This document shows positions 55,406 through 63,609 of a DNA stretch of 64,000 nucleotides, piece after piece. Made by a program: the position numbers and the translations under genes. Within the stretch, counting starts at the first letter, position 1, and each line of letters begins with the position of its first letter. The notes under the pieces were generated by a model, which had not been told where the DNA came from, searched no databases, and was given only the letters and a program-made list of their open reading frames with translations. Source of the DNA: Pleomorphomonas oryzae DSM 16300 (GTDB lineage: Bacteria > Pseudomonadota > Alphaproteobacteria > Rhizobiales > Pleomorphomonadaceae); NCBI RefSeq assembly GCF_000422965.1, contig NZ_AUHB01000004.1:310001-374000 (forward strand). Reading direction: 5' to 3'.

Positions 55406-56920
55406 TCAGGCGAGCTGTCGGGCGCCTTCGCCCATGCACATGGCGTAGAGGTCTTCGATTCCCGTCGTCTCAGGCGACGTGACCTCGCCGATGAGGCGGC
55501 CGGCCTCCATGATCAGGATGCGGTGACAGACCTCGAGCAGCTCTTCGAGCTCGGAGGAAACGAAGACGACGCTGAGTCCCTTGCGCGACAGATCCCACAT
55601 GATCTGGAAGATCTGCTGCTTGGCGACGATGTCGATGCCACGCGTCGGCTCGTCGAAGAACACCACCTTGGGATCGGTGTTGAGCCAGTTGCCGACAACC
55701 ACCTTCTGCTGGTTGCCGCCCGACAACGACTGAACCTCGTAGGACGGATCCGACACCTTGATATGCAGCTGCTTCACCCATTTCTCGGCGACGGGTGCCT
55801 GCAAGAAGTGGCTGATCAGCCCGCGGTGAGAAATTTCCTTGAGGCTCGCGAGGCTGAGATTGTCCTCGACCGACATGATCTGGACGAGGCCCTCCTCCTT
55901 GCGGTTCTCCATCGTCATGGCAAGGCCGAGCTTCTTCATCAACGGGATGGTCGGCTTGCGAACTTCGGTGCCGTTGATGGTCACCGATCCGCCGTCGATC
56001 CGATCGGCCCCGAAAATGCCGCGCAACAGTTCGCTGCGGCCCGCACCGAGCATGCCGGCGATGCCGACGATTTCGCCGGCGCGAACGTCGAAGCTGATAT
56101 CTTCGAACTTGTCGCGCCGCGTCAGACCGGAGACCTTGAGGCTGACCTTGTCGCCCACTTTGAGGTCGTCGGGGCGCGATTGCAGCACCGTTTCGCCGAA
56201 CATCATATCGACGATTACCTTGGGGGTGGCGACATCGATCGGCACCGAACCGACGTGCCGGCTGTCGCGCAGAACAGTGACATAGTCGGCAATGCCGCGG
56301 ATTTCGTTGAGCTTGTGGGTGATGAAGATAACCACGACGCCCTGCGCCTTGAGCGTCCGCACCACTTCCATCAGGCTGTTGATCTCATGACGGGCCAGAG
56401 CCGAAGTCGGCTCGTCGAGCAGTAGGACGCGCGGATTGAGCGACATCGCCTTGGCAATCTCGATGACCTGGCGCTGACCGACCGACAGGTCCGACACCTT
56501 GCGCGTCACCGGGATATCGATCCTGAGCTCTTTCAGGATTTTCGCGGCAGCGGTGTTGGTCTCTTTCCAGTCGATCTTGATATTGCCAGGGCCGCCGGTG
56601 GCAAAGCGGCCAAGCATGATGTTTTCGGCGACCGTGAAATCCAGGATCAGGCTGAGCTCCTGATAGACCACGGCGATGCCGGCGGCATTCGCGTCGGCCG
56701 GCCCGTCGAAGGTTATCGTCTGGCCATCGATGAGGATCTCGCCGGACGTCGGCGTGACGGCCCCCGACAGGCATTTGACGAAGGTGCTCTTGCCCGATCC
56801 GTTCTTGCCCAGGAGAGCGTAAACCTTGCCCCCTTCGAAGCTGGCCGAGAAATCGTCGAGGGCGACAACGCCGGGGTAAGCCTTCGTCAGATTTCTGATT
56901 TCGAGCTTTGCCGATCCCAT
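55406..56920 (-). CDS. Ribose-type sugar ABC transporter ATP-binding protein
   Basis: A 504-residue double ATPase of the RbsA/MglA type. The N-terminal domain has Walker A GKNGSGKST, signature LSVGQRQV and Walker B LLLDEPTSAL; the C-terminal domain has the degenerate loop GMLGAGRSE, signature SLSGGNQQKV and VVFFDEPTRGID. It energises the second sugar importer. A 296-base stretch with strong hairpins separates it from the binding-protein gene. Confidence 0.94.
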   Translation of the reverse strand: MGSAKLEIRNLTKAYPGVVALDDFSASFEGGKVYALLGKNGSGKSTFVKCLSGAVTPTSGEILIDGQTITFDGPADANAAGIAVVYQELSLILDFTVAENIMLGRFATGGPGNIKIDWKETNTAAAKILKELRIDIPVTRKVSDLSVGQRQVIEIAKAMSLNPRVLLLDEPTSALARHEINSLMEVVRTLKAQGVVVIFITHKLNEIRGIADYVTVLRDSRHVGSVPIDVATPKVIVDMMFGETVLQSRPDDLKVGDKVSLKVSGLTRRDKFEDISFDVRAGEIVGIAGMLGAGRSELLRGIFGADRIDGGSVTINGTEVRKPTIPLMKKLGLAMTMENRKEEGLVQIMSVEDNLSLASLKEISHRGLISHFLQAPVAEKWVKQLHIKVSDPSYEVQSLSGGNQQKVVVGNWLNTDPKVVFFDEPTRGIDIVAKQQIFQIMWDLSRKGLSVVFVSSELEELLEVCHRILIMEAGRLIGEVTSPETTGIEDLYAMCMGEGARQLA

Positions 56921-57171
56921 TCGTGCGATCCTTGCATTCCTGTTGGACGGCGGTCCTCCGCGAAACCAATCGTCAGCGGCAAGCGCACCGCAGAGCGCAG
57001 CCGGTCGACAATAAGACGCCTGGGAGCCGTAATTTGCGCGGAAGGACCAGCGCCAACAAACAGTGCGCTAGACCGGCCGCGATCTCTATGAGAACTCCGC
57101 CTGGAGCCTTGAAGGAGCCAGGACTTTGCAAGAGCGCCGGTCGTCACCGGCCGGCGCGTCCCTGCTCAAGG

Positions 57172-57208
57172 AGGCACGGAGCTCGCGAACGGCGAGCCCC
57201 GTGCCTCG
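57172..57208 (-). other. Large intercistronic hairpin after the sugar-binding protein gene
   Basis: Nine-base-pair outer stem (57172-57180 with 57200-57208) and six-base-pair inner stem (57182-57187 with 57193-57198) separated by one mismatch. It begins eight bases after the binding-protein stop. A second stem (gcgccgg / ccggcgc) lies at 57135-57158. No U-run; likely an mRNA stabiliser that raises binding-protein levels. Confidence 0.65.
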
Positions 57209-57216
57209 TGCTGGTC

Positions 57217-58167
57217 TTACTTGACGGTCTTGGCATACTCGGCGATGGCCGCCGGGTCGGTCCGGGTCAGCGTCAGGCCGGGAACGATGATCTTCTTCTC
57301 GACCGGCTCGTTCTTGAGCGCCTTGACGGCGTTTTCCATGGCGAGAGCGCCAATCTTGACCGGGTCCTGAGCCGTGGAAGCCTGCAGGATATCGTCCTTG
57401 GACTTCAGGAAGCCAACCATCTGCTTGTCGAGGTCGATGCCGAACACCGGGATCTTCTTGCCGGAATTCTTGACGGCCAGAACCGCACCGATCGTGCCGC
57501 CGTTGTTGCAAGCGAAGAACATATCGAGGTCGGGATTGGCGGTGATGATGTCGGCCGCCTTCTTGATGGCTTCCTCAGCCACCGGCGAAGACGCCTCGGC
57601 AACCAGCTTCACGCCGGGGATGTCCTTGATCTCGCCCCAGAAGCCGTCCTGGCGCGCATTGCTCTCCGGCGGCAGCTGAGCCTTGTAGTTGATGATGCCG
57701 ACCTTGATTTCCTTCTTGCCGGCATAATGCGTCTTGATGTACTCGGCCGCCGCCTTGCCCGAACCGGCGCCCAGCAGGCTGTTGTCGGACTGCACGGTCG
57801 AAACCGGGAAGTCAGCCGCCAACGTGTTGTTGAAGGACACGATCTTGATGCCCTTGTCGGCCGCGGCCTTCACAGCCGGAATGGAAGCGGCGGCCGGATC
57901 GAGATAGGTGATGACGATCGCGTCGACGCCACGGGCGGTATAGGTGTTGACGACCTGAACTTCCTTGGAAATCTGGTTCGATGTGTTGGCCGTCAGCAGA
58001 TTGACGCCTTCCTTGTCGGCGACCTGCTTCATGCCGAGCAGCGTCGACTTCATGAACTGGTCTTCCTGGAAAACGATGCCGGCAATGGTGAACTTCTTGT
58101 CGGCGGCATGCGCGAGCGAGGCGCCCAGGCACAGGGCTGCAACGCAGACGGTTACAAACTTCTTCAT
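57217..58167 (-). CDS. Sugar ABC transporter substrate-binding protein
   Basis: A 316-residue periplasmic type 1 (cluster B) binding protein. The signal peptide is MKKFVTVCVAALCLG through AHAAD. The mature lobes have FQEDQFMKSTLLGMKQVA, YTARGVDAIVITYLDPAA and the hinge DMFFACNNGGTIGAVLAV. The sugar is not deducible. A strong GGGAGG ribosome site precedes the ATG. It is the first structural gene of the operon, 242 bases downstream of the LacI-type regulator gene on the same strand. Confidence 0.93.
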   Translation of the reverse strand: MKKFVTVCVAALCLGASLAHAADKKFTIAGIVFQEDQFMKSTLLGMKQVADKEGVNLLTANTSNQISKEVQVVNTYTARGVDAIVITYLDPAAASIPAVKAAADKGIKIVSFNNTLAADFPVSTVQSDNSLLGAGSGKAAAEYIKTHYAGKKEIKVGIINYKAQLPPESNARQDGFWGEIKDIPGVKLVAEASSPVAEEAIKKAADIITANPDLDMFFACNNGGTIGAVLAVKNSGKKIPVFGIDLDKQMVGFLKSKDDILQASTAQDPVKIGALAMENAVKALKNEPVEKKIIVPGLTLTRTDPAAIAEYAKTVK

Positions 58168-58409
58168 GTCGATCCTCCCGAACGATGAATGCGGCGCGAA
58201 CAACCGTCGCAAACGCGACGGTCCTCCAATGCGACCGATGACGGGCACCTCCCATGCACCGCATAATTTCAACTACGCCACGCCACAGTTTTCGTCAAGA
58301 AAAAATTTCAAACTAGCTTGTTTTATCGAATACTATCCAAATTACACAAACGTATAACGCCTAGATTCGCACCTAGACTGCAACGTGATCAATAATTTTT
58401 TATTGTATA

Positions 58410-59492
58410 TTACGAGCCAATACGCGCTACGGAAGCCCTACTGACCAGGGTTGCAGGGAGGACAATTGAATTTGGCCTTCGATCCCCTTCAACTTTCGAT
58501 AATAACAACGTCACCGCCTGACGCCCGAGCTCGTAGGTCGGTCGCTGAACGACCGACAGCGGCGGCCGAAAAACCGCCAACCAAGGCGCATCGTCGAAGC
58601 CGATCAAGGAAAGATCCTGACCAATGGTGAGATCGATCTCTTCAGCGGCCGCCAAAGCGCCCAGCAGCATTTCTTCATTGCCCGCCAGAACGGCGGTCGG
58701 ACGTGGAGACTGTGCCAGCAGGTGGCGCGCGGCTGCCAGTGCCGTCGGCGCAACGGAACCGGCATAGCGAACCCAAGCCGAATTCACGGTGAGATTGGCG
58801 TCGGCAAATCCGGCCATGGCGCCACGCGCGCGTTCGCGCACCGCAGAAACGGTATCGTGCGGCTCGCTTTCCTGATGGCCATGATGGGCAGCCGTTCCAA
58901 GCAGGAGCCCAATGCGGCGATGCCCATGTTGGACGAAAAGATTGATGGCGGCGCGCGACGCCTCAAAATCGGCCGTGATCACCGAATCAAGCGGCAGGTC
59001 ATCGATGAACCGGTCGAACAGCACCACCGGTGCGCCATGGCCACGCCCACCGGCCAGATGATCCACCTCGATACGAGAGGCTGGCACAACCAGCAGACCG
59101 TCGACGCGCTTCTCGCGCAACACGCGGATGGCTTCCCGTTCGCGCCGCACATCGCCATCGGTATTCAACACGAGGCTCTGATAGCCCGCGCTCGCCGAAG
59201 CGTCGATGATGCCCCGGATGGAGTTCAGCGTGAAGGAGTTGGAGATATCGGCGACGACAACGCCGATGGTCAGCGTCTTGCCGGAGCGCATCGACCGCGC
59301 CAGATCGTTGACGCGATAATCGAGCGCCGTTGCAGCCTCGGCCACTTTGCGCTGCGTTTCCTGCGTGACGACGCCATAGCCACCCAGGGCGCGGGCAGCG
59401 GTTGCCCGCGACACGTTGGCAAGCCGGGCGACGTCAATGAGTCGCGCAGCCTTCCTCGTCTTGCCGTCTCTGGCGTTGCCGGGCTCGCCCAT
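58410..59492 (-). CDS. LacI-family transcriptional regulator
   Basis: A 360-residue repressor. The N-terminal helix-turn-helix is RLIDVARLANVSRATAARALGG, followed by the hinge helix VNDLARSMRSG, which in this family inserts into a central CpG of the operator. The rest is a periplasmic-binding-protein-like sensor domain. It sits immediately upstream of the sugar importer genes and probably controls them and itself; the inducer is presumably the imported sugar. GGGAGAGG lies upstream of the chosen ATG. The longer frame starting at 59588 would run through the operator-like palindromes. Confidence 0.9.
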   Translation of the reverse strand: MGEPGNARDGKTRKAARLIDVARLANVSRATAARALGGYGVVTQETQRKVAEAATALDYRVNDLARSMRSGKTLTIGVVVADISNSFTLNSIRGIIDASASAGYQSLVLNTDGDVRREREAIRVLREKRVDGLLVVPASRIEVDHLAGGRGHGAPVVLFDRFIDDLPLDSVITADFEASRAAINLFVQHGHRRIGLLLGTAAHHGHQESEPHDTVSAVRERARGAMAGFADANLTVNSAWVRYAGSVAPTALAAARHLLAQSPRPTAVLAGNEEMLLGALAAAEEIDLTIGQDLSLIGFDDAPWLAVFRPPLSVVQRPTYELGRQAVTLLLSKVEGDRRPNSIVLPATLVSRASVARIGS

Positions 59493-59540
59493 CGCCTCTC
59501 CCGATCGACCGTGCTGTCCTGACAGTCGATATTGTCGCTT

Positions 59541-59574
59541 TGGGATCGATCTCATTTCAATGAGATCGATCTCT
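59541..59574 (-). promoter_or_regulatory. Two tandem LacI-type operator-like palindromes
   Basis: Bases 59541-59554 (TGGGATCGATCTCA) and 59561-59574 (TGAGATCGATCTCT) are each near-perfect palindromes centred on CpG, 20 bases apart centre to centre, about two helical turns on the same face. Together they also form a 12-bp inverted repeat. They lie 50 bases upstream of the LacI-type gene start. Confidence 0.7.
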
Positions 59575-59735
59575 TTTTCCAATACCAAGTTCGCTGCGGT
59601 TCGTCGCTAGGCAATAGGTCGCAGATCATGACCACCCACCAGGGTCGTCACCAAGTCAGGGCATGACAGAGCTCCATCGGCGTCATTACCGATAGGAACC
59701 AATCCACCTTACAATCCGCAAAGAGGCGATTGAAT

Positions 59736-59811
59736 TGGTGGAGCTGAGGGGAATCGAACCCCTGACCTCTGCAGTGCGATTGCAGCGCTCTCCCATCTGA
59801 GCTACAGCCCC
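59736..59811 (-). tRNA. tRNA-Ala (CGC)
   Basis: A 76-nt cloverleaf with encoded CCA on the minus strand. Acceptor GGGGCTG / CAGCTCC, D arm GCTC...GAGC, anticodon stem CTGCA / TGCAG with loop ATCGCAC (anticodon CGC, reading GCG), T arm AGGGG-TTCGATT-CCCCT. All stems pair. Confidence 0.96.
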
Positions 59812-60119
59812 ATCCGGCACGGCTTTTCAGCCGATAACCCGGCGTCGGGTGAGCCGCTTTTAGGGGGAGGCACCGGGGCTGTCAAGCCTTTCGCGGCTCT
59901 TCGCGGCGAAAGCAAAGTGAAGGGGGCCGCCGCCAACAGCGAGCGGTGATCACCCTCCGAGCTTGGATCGCCGAAGCCCGCTACGTCATCCGGACCCTGG
60001 CGGACCCATGGTTTTTACCAAACCAAGCAATCGGCAGGTGGTCGGTCTATAAAGCAGCCTTGCGGCCCCCTTCCGCCATGGCTACATCTCGGAAAACCCG
60101 TGAAACGAAAGACCCATTC
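59812..60119. other. Intergenic region upstream of yggT
   Basis: About 308 bases between divergent tRNA-Ala and the YggT gene. It must contain a promoter for each; a TATAAA at 60047-60052 may be a -10-like element for yggT. I see no gene or conserved RNA in it. Confidence 0.4.
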
Positions 60120-60410
60120 ATGCAGGCCGTTCTCTACGTTCTCCTCCAGGTTCTCGATCTTTACATGTACATCCTGATCGCCTCGGCGATCATGTCCTGG
60201 CTCGTCGCTTTCAATGTCGTGAACTTGCGTAACCCGGTGGTGTCGGCCATCGCCTCGTTTCTCTACACGATGACCGAGCCGGTGCTGCGTCCGATCCGCC
60301 GCTTCATGCCCAATACCGGCGGGCTCGATCTGTCCTTCCTGGTGCTCTGGTTTGGCATCATTCTGCTAGAGCAGATCATCATCCGCTACGTTTATCCTTA
60401 CGTTTTCTAA
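60120..60410 (+). CDS. YggT family membrane protein
   Basis: A 96-residue inner-membrane protein with two hydrophobic segments (about 5-30 and 65-90) separated by the family motif TEPVLRPIRRFMPNTGGLDLSFLV. YggT proteins are linked to osmotic or ionic stress tolerance and cell-envelope functions, with no defined mechanism. The ATG at 60120 removes an unrelated upstream extension. The DUF167 gene follows after four bases, the common yggT-yggU pairing. Confidence 0.9.
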   Translation: MQAVLYVLLQVLDLYMYILIASAIMSWLVAFNVVNLRNPVVSAIASFLYTMTEPVLRPIRRFMPNTGGLDLSFLVLWFGIILLEQIIIRYVYPYVF

Positions 60411-60414
60411 GGGA

Positions 60415-60738
60415 ATGGCCGACGCTCCCATCCGGCGCGATGGTGCCGATCTTCTCATCGATGTTCGTCTGACGCCGCGCGGCGGCAGCGACTGCATCGA
60501 CGGCACAAAGGCGCTGTCGGATGGACGCACCGTAATAGCGGCGCGAGTAAAGGCAGTGCCGGAGGACGGCAAGGCCAATGCAGCGGTGGCATCGCTTATC
60601 GCCGCCGCTGCCGGCCTGCCCAAGTCGGCGGGACTGGTGGTATCCGGCTCAACGGCGCGCCTCAAGGTCATTCGCCTGGCCCACGCCGATACCGATGCGG
60701 AGGCACGTCTCAAGGCGGCCTGCGGTCTTGCTAGCTGA
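60415..60738 (+). CDS. DUF167 (YggU) family protein
   Basis: A 107-residue cytosolic protein of unknown function. It carries the family pattern LTPRGGSDCIDG, then ARVKAVPEDGKANAAVASLIA and VVSGSTARLKVIRL. Its fold is known from structural genomics but no activity is established. It is translated four bases after yggT and converges on the Trm112 gene with a gap of only 17 bases. Confidence 0.9.
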   Translation: MADAPIRRDGADLLIDVRLTPRGGSDCIDGTKALSDGRTVIAARVKAVPEDGKANAAVASLIAAAAGLPKSAGLVVSGSTARLKVIRLAHADTDAEARLKAACGLAS

Positions 60739-60755
60739 CGCTAGAATGCCGACTG

Positions 60756-60962
60756 TCACTCGTCGGGGTCGAGCGCCCGTGCCTCGTCGGGCAGCATGAT
60801 CGGCACGCCGTCGCGCACCGGATAGGCCAGGCGGGCCGGCCGCGACACCAGCTCACGCCGCTCGGGATACCATTCCAGCGTTGCCTTGGTGAGGGGGCAG
60901 ACAAGGATCTCAAGAAGCTTGGGATCGACCTCGCCGGTCCGCCGGCCATCGTTATCCTGCAT
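60756..60962 (-). CDS. Trm112 family protein
   Basis: A 68-residue protein beginning with an acidic leader, then [16 protein letters not shown] and [18 protein letters not shown], the UPF0434/Trm112 pattern. Eukaryotic Trm112 activates several methyltransferases; bacterial partners are largely unknown. Only one Cys of the usual zinc set is visible, common in this bacterial group. GAGGG lies eight bases upstream of the ATG. It is the last gene of a run behind the thioredoxin-like and LON-domain genes. Confidence 0.9.
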   Translation of the reverse strand: MQDNDGRRTGEVDPKLLEILVCPLTKATLEWYPERRELVSRPARLAYPVRDGVPIMLPDEARALDPDE

Positions 60963-60972
60963 GACAATGCCC

Positions 60973-61650
60973 TCAGTTGATGGTCGTCGGCGTATCGTTG
61001 GCGGCACGCGCCAACGTAATTTCGGTGATGGCCACCAAGGTTTCCGCTCGCGTCTTGAGGTCGGGCGCTTCGAGCAACGCCTGCTTCTCGGCCGCCCCAT
61101 AGGGGCTCATCATGGATAGCGTATTGATCAGCGCTTCCGTCGACGCCTTCTCGACGGCGTCCCAGTCGGCCTCCATCTCATTGGCATCGAGATAGGCTTC
61201 GAACACTGCCAGGAAGGCGGCACGGTCCACTTCCTCCTCGCCGGTTCGCGGCTCGAAATCGGCAGGGAAGTCGCAGGCAATCTGACCGATACGATAGGGA
61301 AGATCAGCCGAAGTCTCGCCCGTCAGCCGGAAGCGGCAGACGCCGGTCAGTGTCACCTGGTAACGACCATCGCCGGTTTCGGCGATCGCCGTGATGCGGC
61401 CAACGGTTCCCACCTCGCAGAGCGGCGCTGATCCCTCCTCAACGCCCTCCTCGATGTCGAACCGCGGCTGAATGATGCCGATCAGCCGATCACCGGCAAG
61501 CGCCGCGTCAACCATGGCAAGATAGCGCGGCTCGAACACGATGAGCGGCAACAGTCCGCGCGGCAACAGAAGCACGCCCTTCAGTGGGAAGAGCGGCAGT
61601 TCGCCGGGGAGATCGGCGGGACCAACATAGCTTGCGTTGCCGACTTGCAT
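60973..61650 (-). CDS. LON peptidase substrate-binding domain protein
   Basis: A 225-residue stand-alone LON N-terminal (ATP-dependent protease La substrate-binding) domain. It begins near [22 protein letters not shown] and has [13 protein letters not shown] and [11 protein letters not shown] segments. It lacks the ATPase and protease domains, as is normal for this small family, whose role is unclear but suggests handling of unfolded proteins. The neighbouring thioredoxin/TPR gene fits that theme. Its stop is 10 bases from the Trm112 start. Confidence 0.92.
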   Translation of the reverse strand: MQVGNASYVGPADLPGELPLFPLKGVLLLPRGLLPLIVFEPRYLAMVDAALAGDRLIGIIQPRFDIEEGVEEGSAPLCEVGTVGRITAIAETGDGRYQVTLTGVCRFRLTGETSADLPYRIGQIACDFPADFEPRTGEEEVDRAAFLAVFEAYLDANEMEADWDAVEKASTEALINTLSMMSPYGAAEKQALLEAPDLKTRAETLVAITEITLARAANDTPTTIN

Positions 61651-61668
61651 TGAGTGCCTTTCGCGAGA

Positions 61669-62607
61669 TCAGGAGAACAATACGGAGGACAGCTTGCGCC
61701 GCCCGTAGAGCGTCATCGGATCGGTCATGCCCCAGGCTTCAAAGAACTTGACCAGTTGCTTGCGGGCCGCTTCGTCATTCCAGCCGCGCTCGCGCCGGAC
61801 GATCTCGACGAGGTGATCGACAGCCGCCTGGCGGTCGCCTTTGGCGGCCAGCGCTTCCGCCAGCTCGAACCGGGCCTGATGGTTCGCAGGATCGGCAGCA
61901 ACGGCGGCAGAGAGCGCATCGGTATCGCCGACACTGGCCGCCCGTTCGGCCAGTTCGAGCTCGGCGCGGGCACCGACAATGGCCGCGTCGCCCGCCTTCA
62001 GATCCGGCACGCGGGCCAACACGGTCCGCGCATCCTCAAGCTGGCCGGCCGCCGTCAGGGCCCGGACAAGGCCGGCCGTGGCGATCAGCGACTCCGGGTC
62101 CATATCCAGTACCGCGAGGAAAGCATCGGCGGCAGCCTGCGGATCATTGGCGGCCAGCGCCTCCTGGCCGGCGGCAATAAGCTTTTCCTGATCGGTCGGC
62201 CCCATGGGACCAGCGACGCGCTCAATGAACTGCCGCACCTGACTTTCCGGCTGCGCGCCCATGAATCCGTCAACCGCTCGCCCCTTGACGAAGGCAATGA
62301 CGGCGGGAATCGACTGAATACCGAGCTGCCCGGCCACTTCAGGATGGTCGTCGATGTTCATCTTGACGAGCCGCACCTTGCCCTTGGCGTCACGGACCAC
62401 CTTTTCGAGAATCGGCGTCAGTTGCTTGCAGGGGCCGCACCACTCTGCCCAGAAGTCCACCAGTACGGCCTTGTCTTTGGAGGCATCGAGCACGTCGCGC
62501 GCGAAATCACGAGTGGTCGTCTCGATCACATCACTCGCTGCCGCAGGGGCCGGCGCGGTGCCGGGCGCGGCGAAGCCATTGCCAAAGGTGAAGGTCGGGC
62601 TGCTCAT
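61669..62607 (-). CDS. Thioredoxin fused to TPR domain (CnoX/YbbN-like)
   Basis: A 312-residue chaperone-type protein. A disordered Ala/Pro start is followed by a thioredoxin domain with WCGPC (Cys57 and Cys60) and IQSIPAVIAF, and then TPR-like helices (~150-300) ending RRKLSSVLF. E. coli CnoX holds oxidised proteins and passes them to GroEL; unlike E. coli, both active-site Cys are present here, so it may also reduce disulfides. The ATG at 62607 fits the family start and a GTGAGAAG context; an ATG at 62664 is possible. Confidence 0.88.
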   Translation of the reverse strand: MSSPTFTFGNGFAAPGTAPAPAAASDVIETTTRDFARDVLDASKDKAVLVDFWAEWCGPCKQLTPILEKVVRDAKGKVRLVKMNIDDHPEVAGQLGIQSIPAVIAFVKGRAVDGFMGAQPESQVRQFIERVAGPMGPTDQEKLIAAGQEALAANDPQAAADAFLAVLDMDPESLIATAGLVRALTAAGQLEDARTVLARVPDLKAGDAAIVGARAELELAERAASVGDTDALSAAVAADPANHQARFELAEALAAKGDRQAAVDHLVEIVRRERGWNDEAARKQLVKFFEAWGMTDPMTLYGRRKLSSVLFS

Positions 62608-62670
62608 CTTCTCACTCGACTGCTGGGCGCCACTCTCCCACAAGGAGACGGCAATGGGGGTCATTCGTCC

Positions 62671-62684
62671 GCCCTATATAGGGC
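62671..62684. promoter_or_regulatory. Perfect 14-bp palindrome upstream of the thioredoxin/TPR gene
   Basis: GCCCTATATAGGGC, 64 bases before the chosen start. It may be a regulator site or contain a TATAT -10-like element. No matching regulator is known to me. Confidence 0.35.
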
Positions 62685-62714
62685 GACAGATGCAAATTTA
62701 ACAGCCGCCCCCCC

Positions 62715-63218
62715 TCAGGCGAAAAGCGGCAGATCGACGATGAGTGGCTCATGACCGGCAGCCCGCAGGAAAGACACCAGTCCCTCGGCCGAGACTGCCG
62801 TGGTGGCGGTGTTCTCAAGCGGATGGACGTGGACCGGATCGAGCTCAAGCAACGCCCTCTCCAGCACCACGGTGACAGCACCGGCGGTGTCGTTAAGAAC
62901 GCCGAACGGCGTTACCGAACCAGGCAGGATACCCAGATGTTCCATGAGCTGATCCGCGGTGCAGAAAGATACCCGCCCCGTCGCTCCGATGGCCGTCTGT
63001 GCGTGCTTGAGATCGAGCGCAGCATCCTTCCTGAGCGTAATCAGGAAAAGTCGGCTCTTCTTGTCCTTGACGAACAGGTTCTTGGCAAAGCCGCCGGTCA
63101 TGCCGCCCCAGATGGCCATTGCCGCTTCGACGGTCGGCAGCGGCGGATGCTCGATCGTCTTGTGAGCAATACCGAGACGATCCAAGAAGGCGAAGAGATC
63201 GACACGCGTCGCGGCCAT
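62715..63218 (-). CDS. Prolyl-tRNA deacylase / YbaK-like editing protein
   Basis: A 167-residue free-standing editing domain of the PrdX/ProXp-ala group, which clears misacylated tRNA-Pro. It starts MAATRVDLFAFLDRLGIAHKTIEHPPLPTV and has KNLFVKDKKSRLFLITL with the catalytic-type Lys, FGVLNDTAGAVTVVLE and VHVHPLENTATT. GAGG lies eight bases before the ATG. The open frame continues upstream to 63548 only because it reads the antisense of the tRNA-Gly gene; that extension is false. Confidence 0.9.
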   Translation of the reverse strand: MAATRVDLFAFLDRLGIAHKTIEHPPLPTVEAAMAIWGGMTGGFAKNLFVKDKKSRLFLITLRKDAALDLKHAQTAIGATGRVSFCTADQLMEHLGILPGSVTPFGVLNDTAGAVTVVLERALLELDPVHVHPLENTATTAVSAEGLVSFLRAAGHEPLIVDLPLFA

Positions 63219-63454
63219 GGCAAACCTCACGGGCAGGCGGGCCTCAGCCCTGGAATAGGCCGATAATTCAGGGAACCGCCTGATCGCGCAAGCCAAAAGC
63301 GCTGAAAAATCCGCGTCTTGGCGAGGGCGGTTCATCCTTTTCCCGGCAAAAAGGCGGGCTGGACGAAAAAAGTCGAAAAAGCCTGTTGCATTCGCCGCCG
63401 ACTTGGGCGATATACCGCCTCGCTCCGGCGACGGAGCGCGCTGAAAAGCGGAGC

Positions 63455-63529
63455 GCGGGTGTAGCTCAGGGGTAGAGCATAACCTTGCCAAGGTTAGGGT
63501 CGTGGGTTCGAATCCCATCGCCCGCTCCA
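63455..63529 (+). tRNA. tRNA-Gly (GCC)
   Basis: A 75-nt cloverleaf with encoded CCA. Acceptor GCGGGTG / CGCCCGC (one T-G pair), anticodon stem TAACC / GGTTA with loop TTGCCAA (anticodon GCC), T arm GTGGG-TTCGAAT-CCCAT. A terminator lies 33 bases downstream. Confidence 0.97.
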
Positions 63530-63561
63530 TTTTCAGACGAGAAGTCAAGGACTTGCAAAGT

Positions 63562-63588
63562 GGCCGCCTTCGGGCGGCCTTTTTGTTT
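63562..63588 (+). terminator. Rho-independent terminator after tRNA-Gly
   Basis: Perfect 7-bp stem (ggccgcc / ggcggcc) closed by a ttcg tetraloop and followed by tttttgtttt, a textbook terminator for the tRNA transcript. Confidence 0.92.
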
Positions 63589-63609
63589 TCGGTGCCTCGG
63601 CAAGGCCGA

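Noticed and set aside
59544-59571. Reading the inverted repeat upstream of the LacI-type gene as a plus-strand terminator
   Set aside because: It is followed by five Ts on the plus strand, but there is no plus-strand gene upstream for 12 kb; two CpG-centred half-elements fit operators better. Kept as a possible alternative only.
63219-63548. N-terminal extension of the prolyl-tRNA editing protein
   Set aside because: The added residues, including GFEPTTLTLARLCSTPELHP, are the well-known false translation of an antisense tRNA; here it is tRNA-Gly. The ATG at 63218 has a proper ribosome site.
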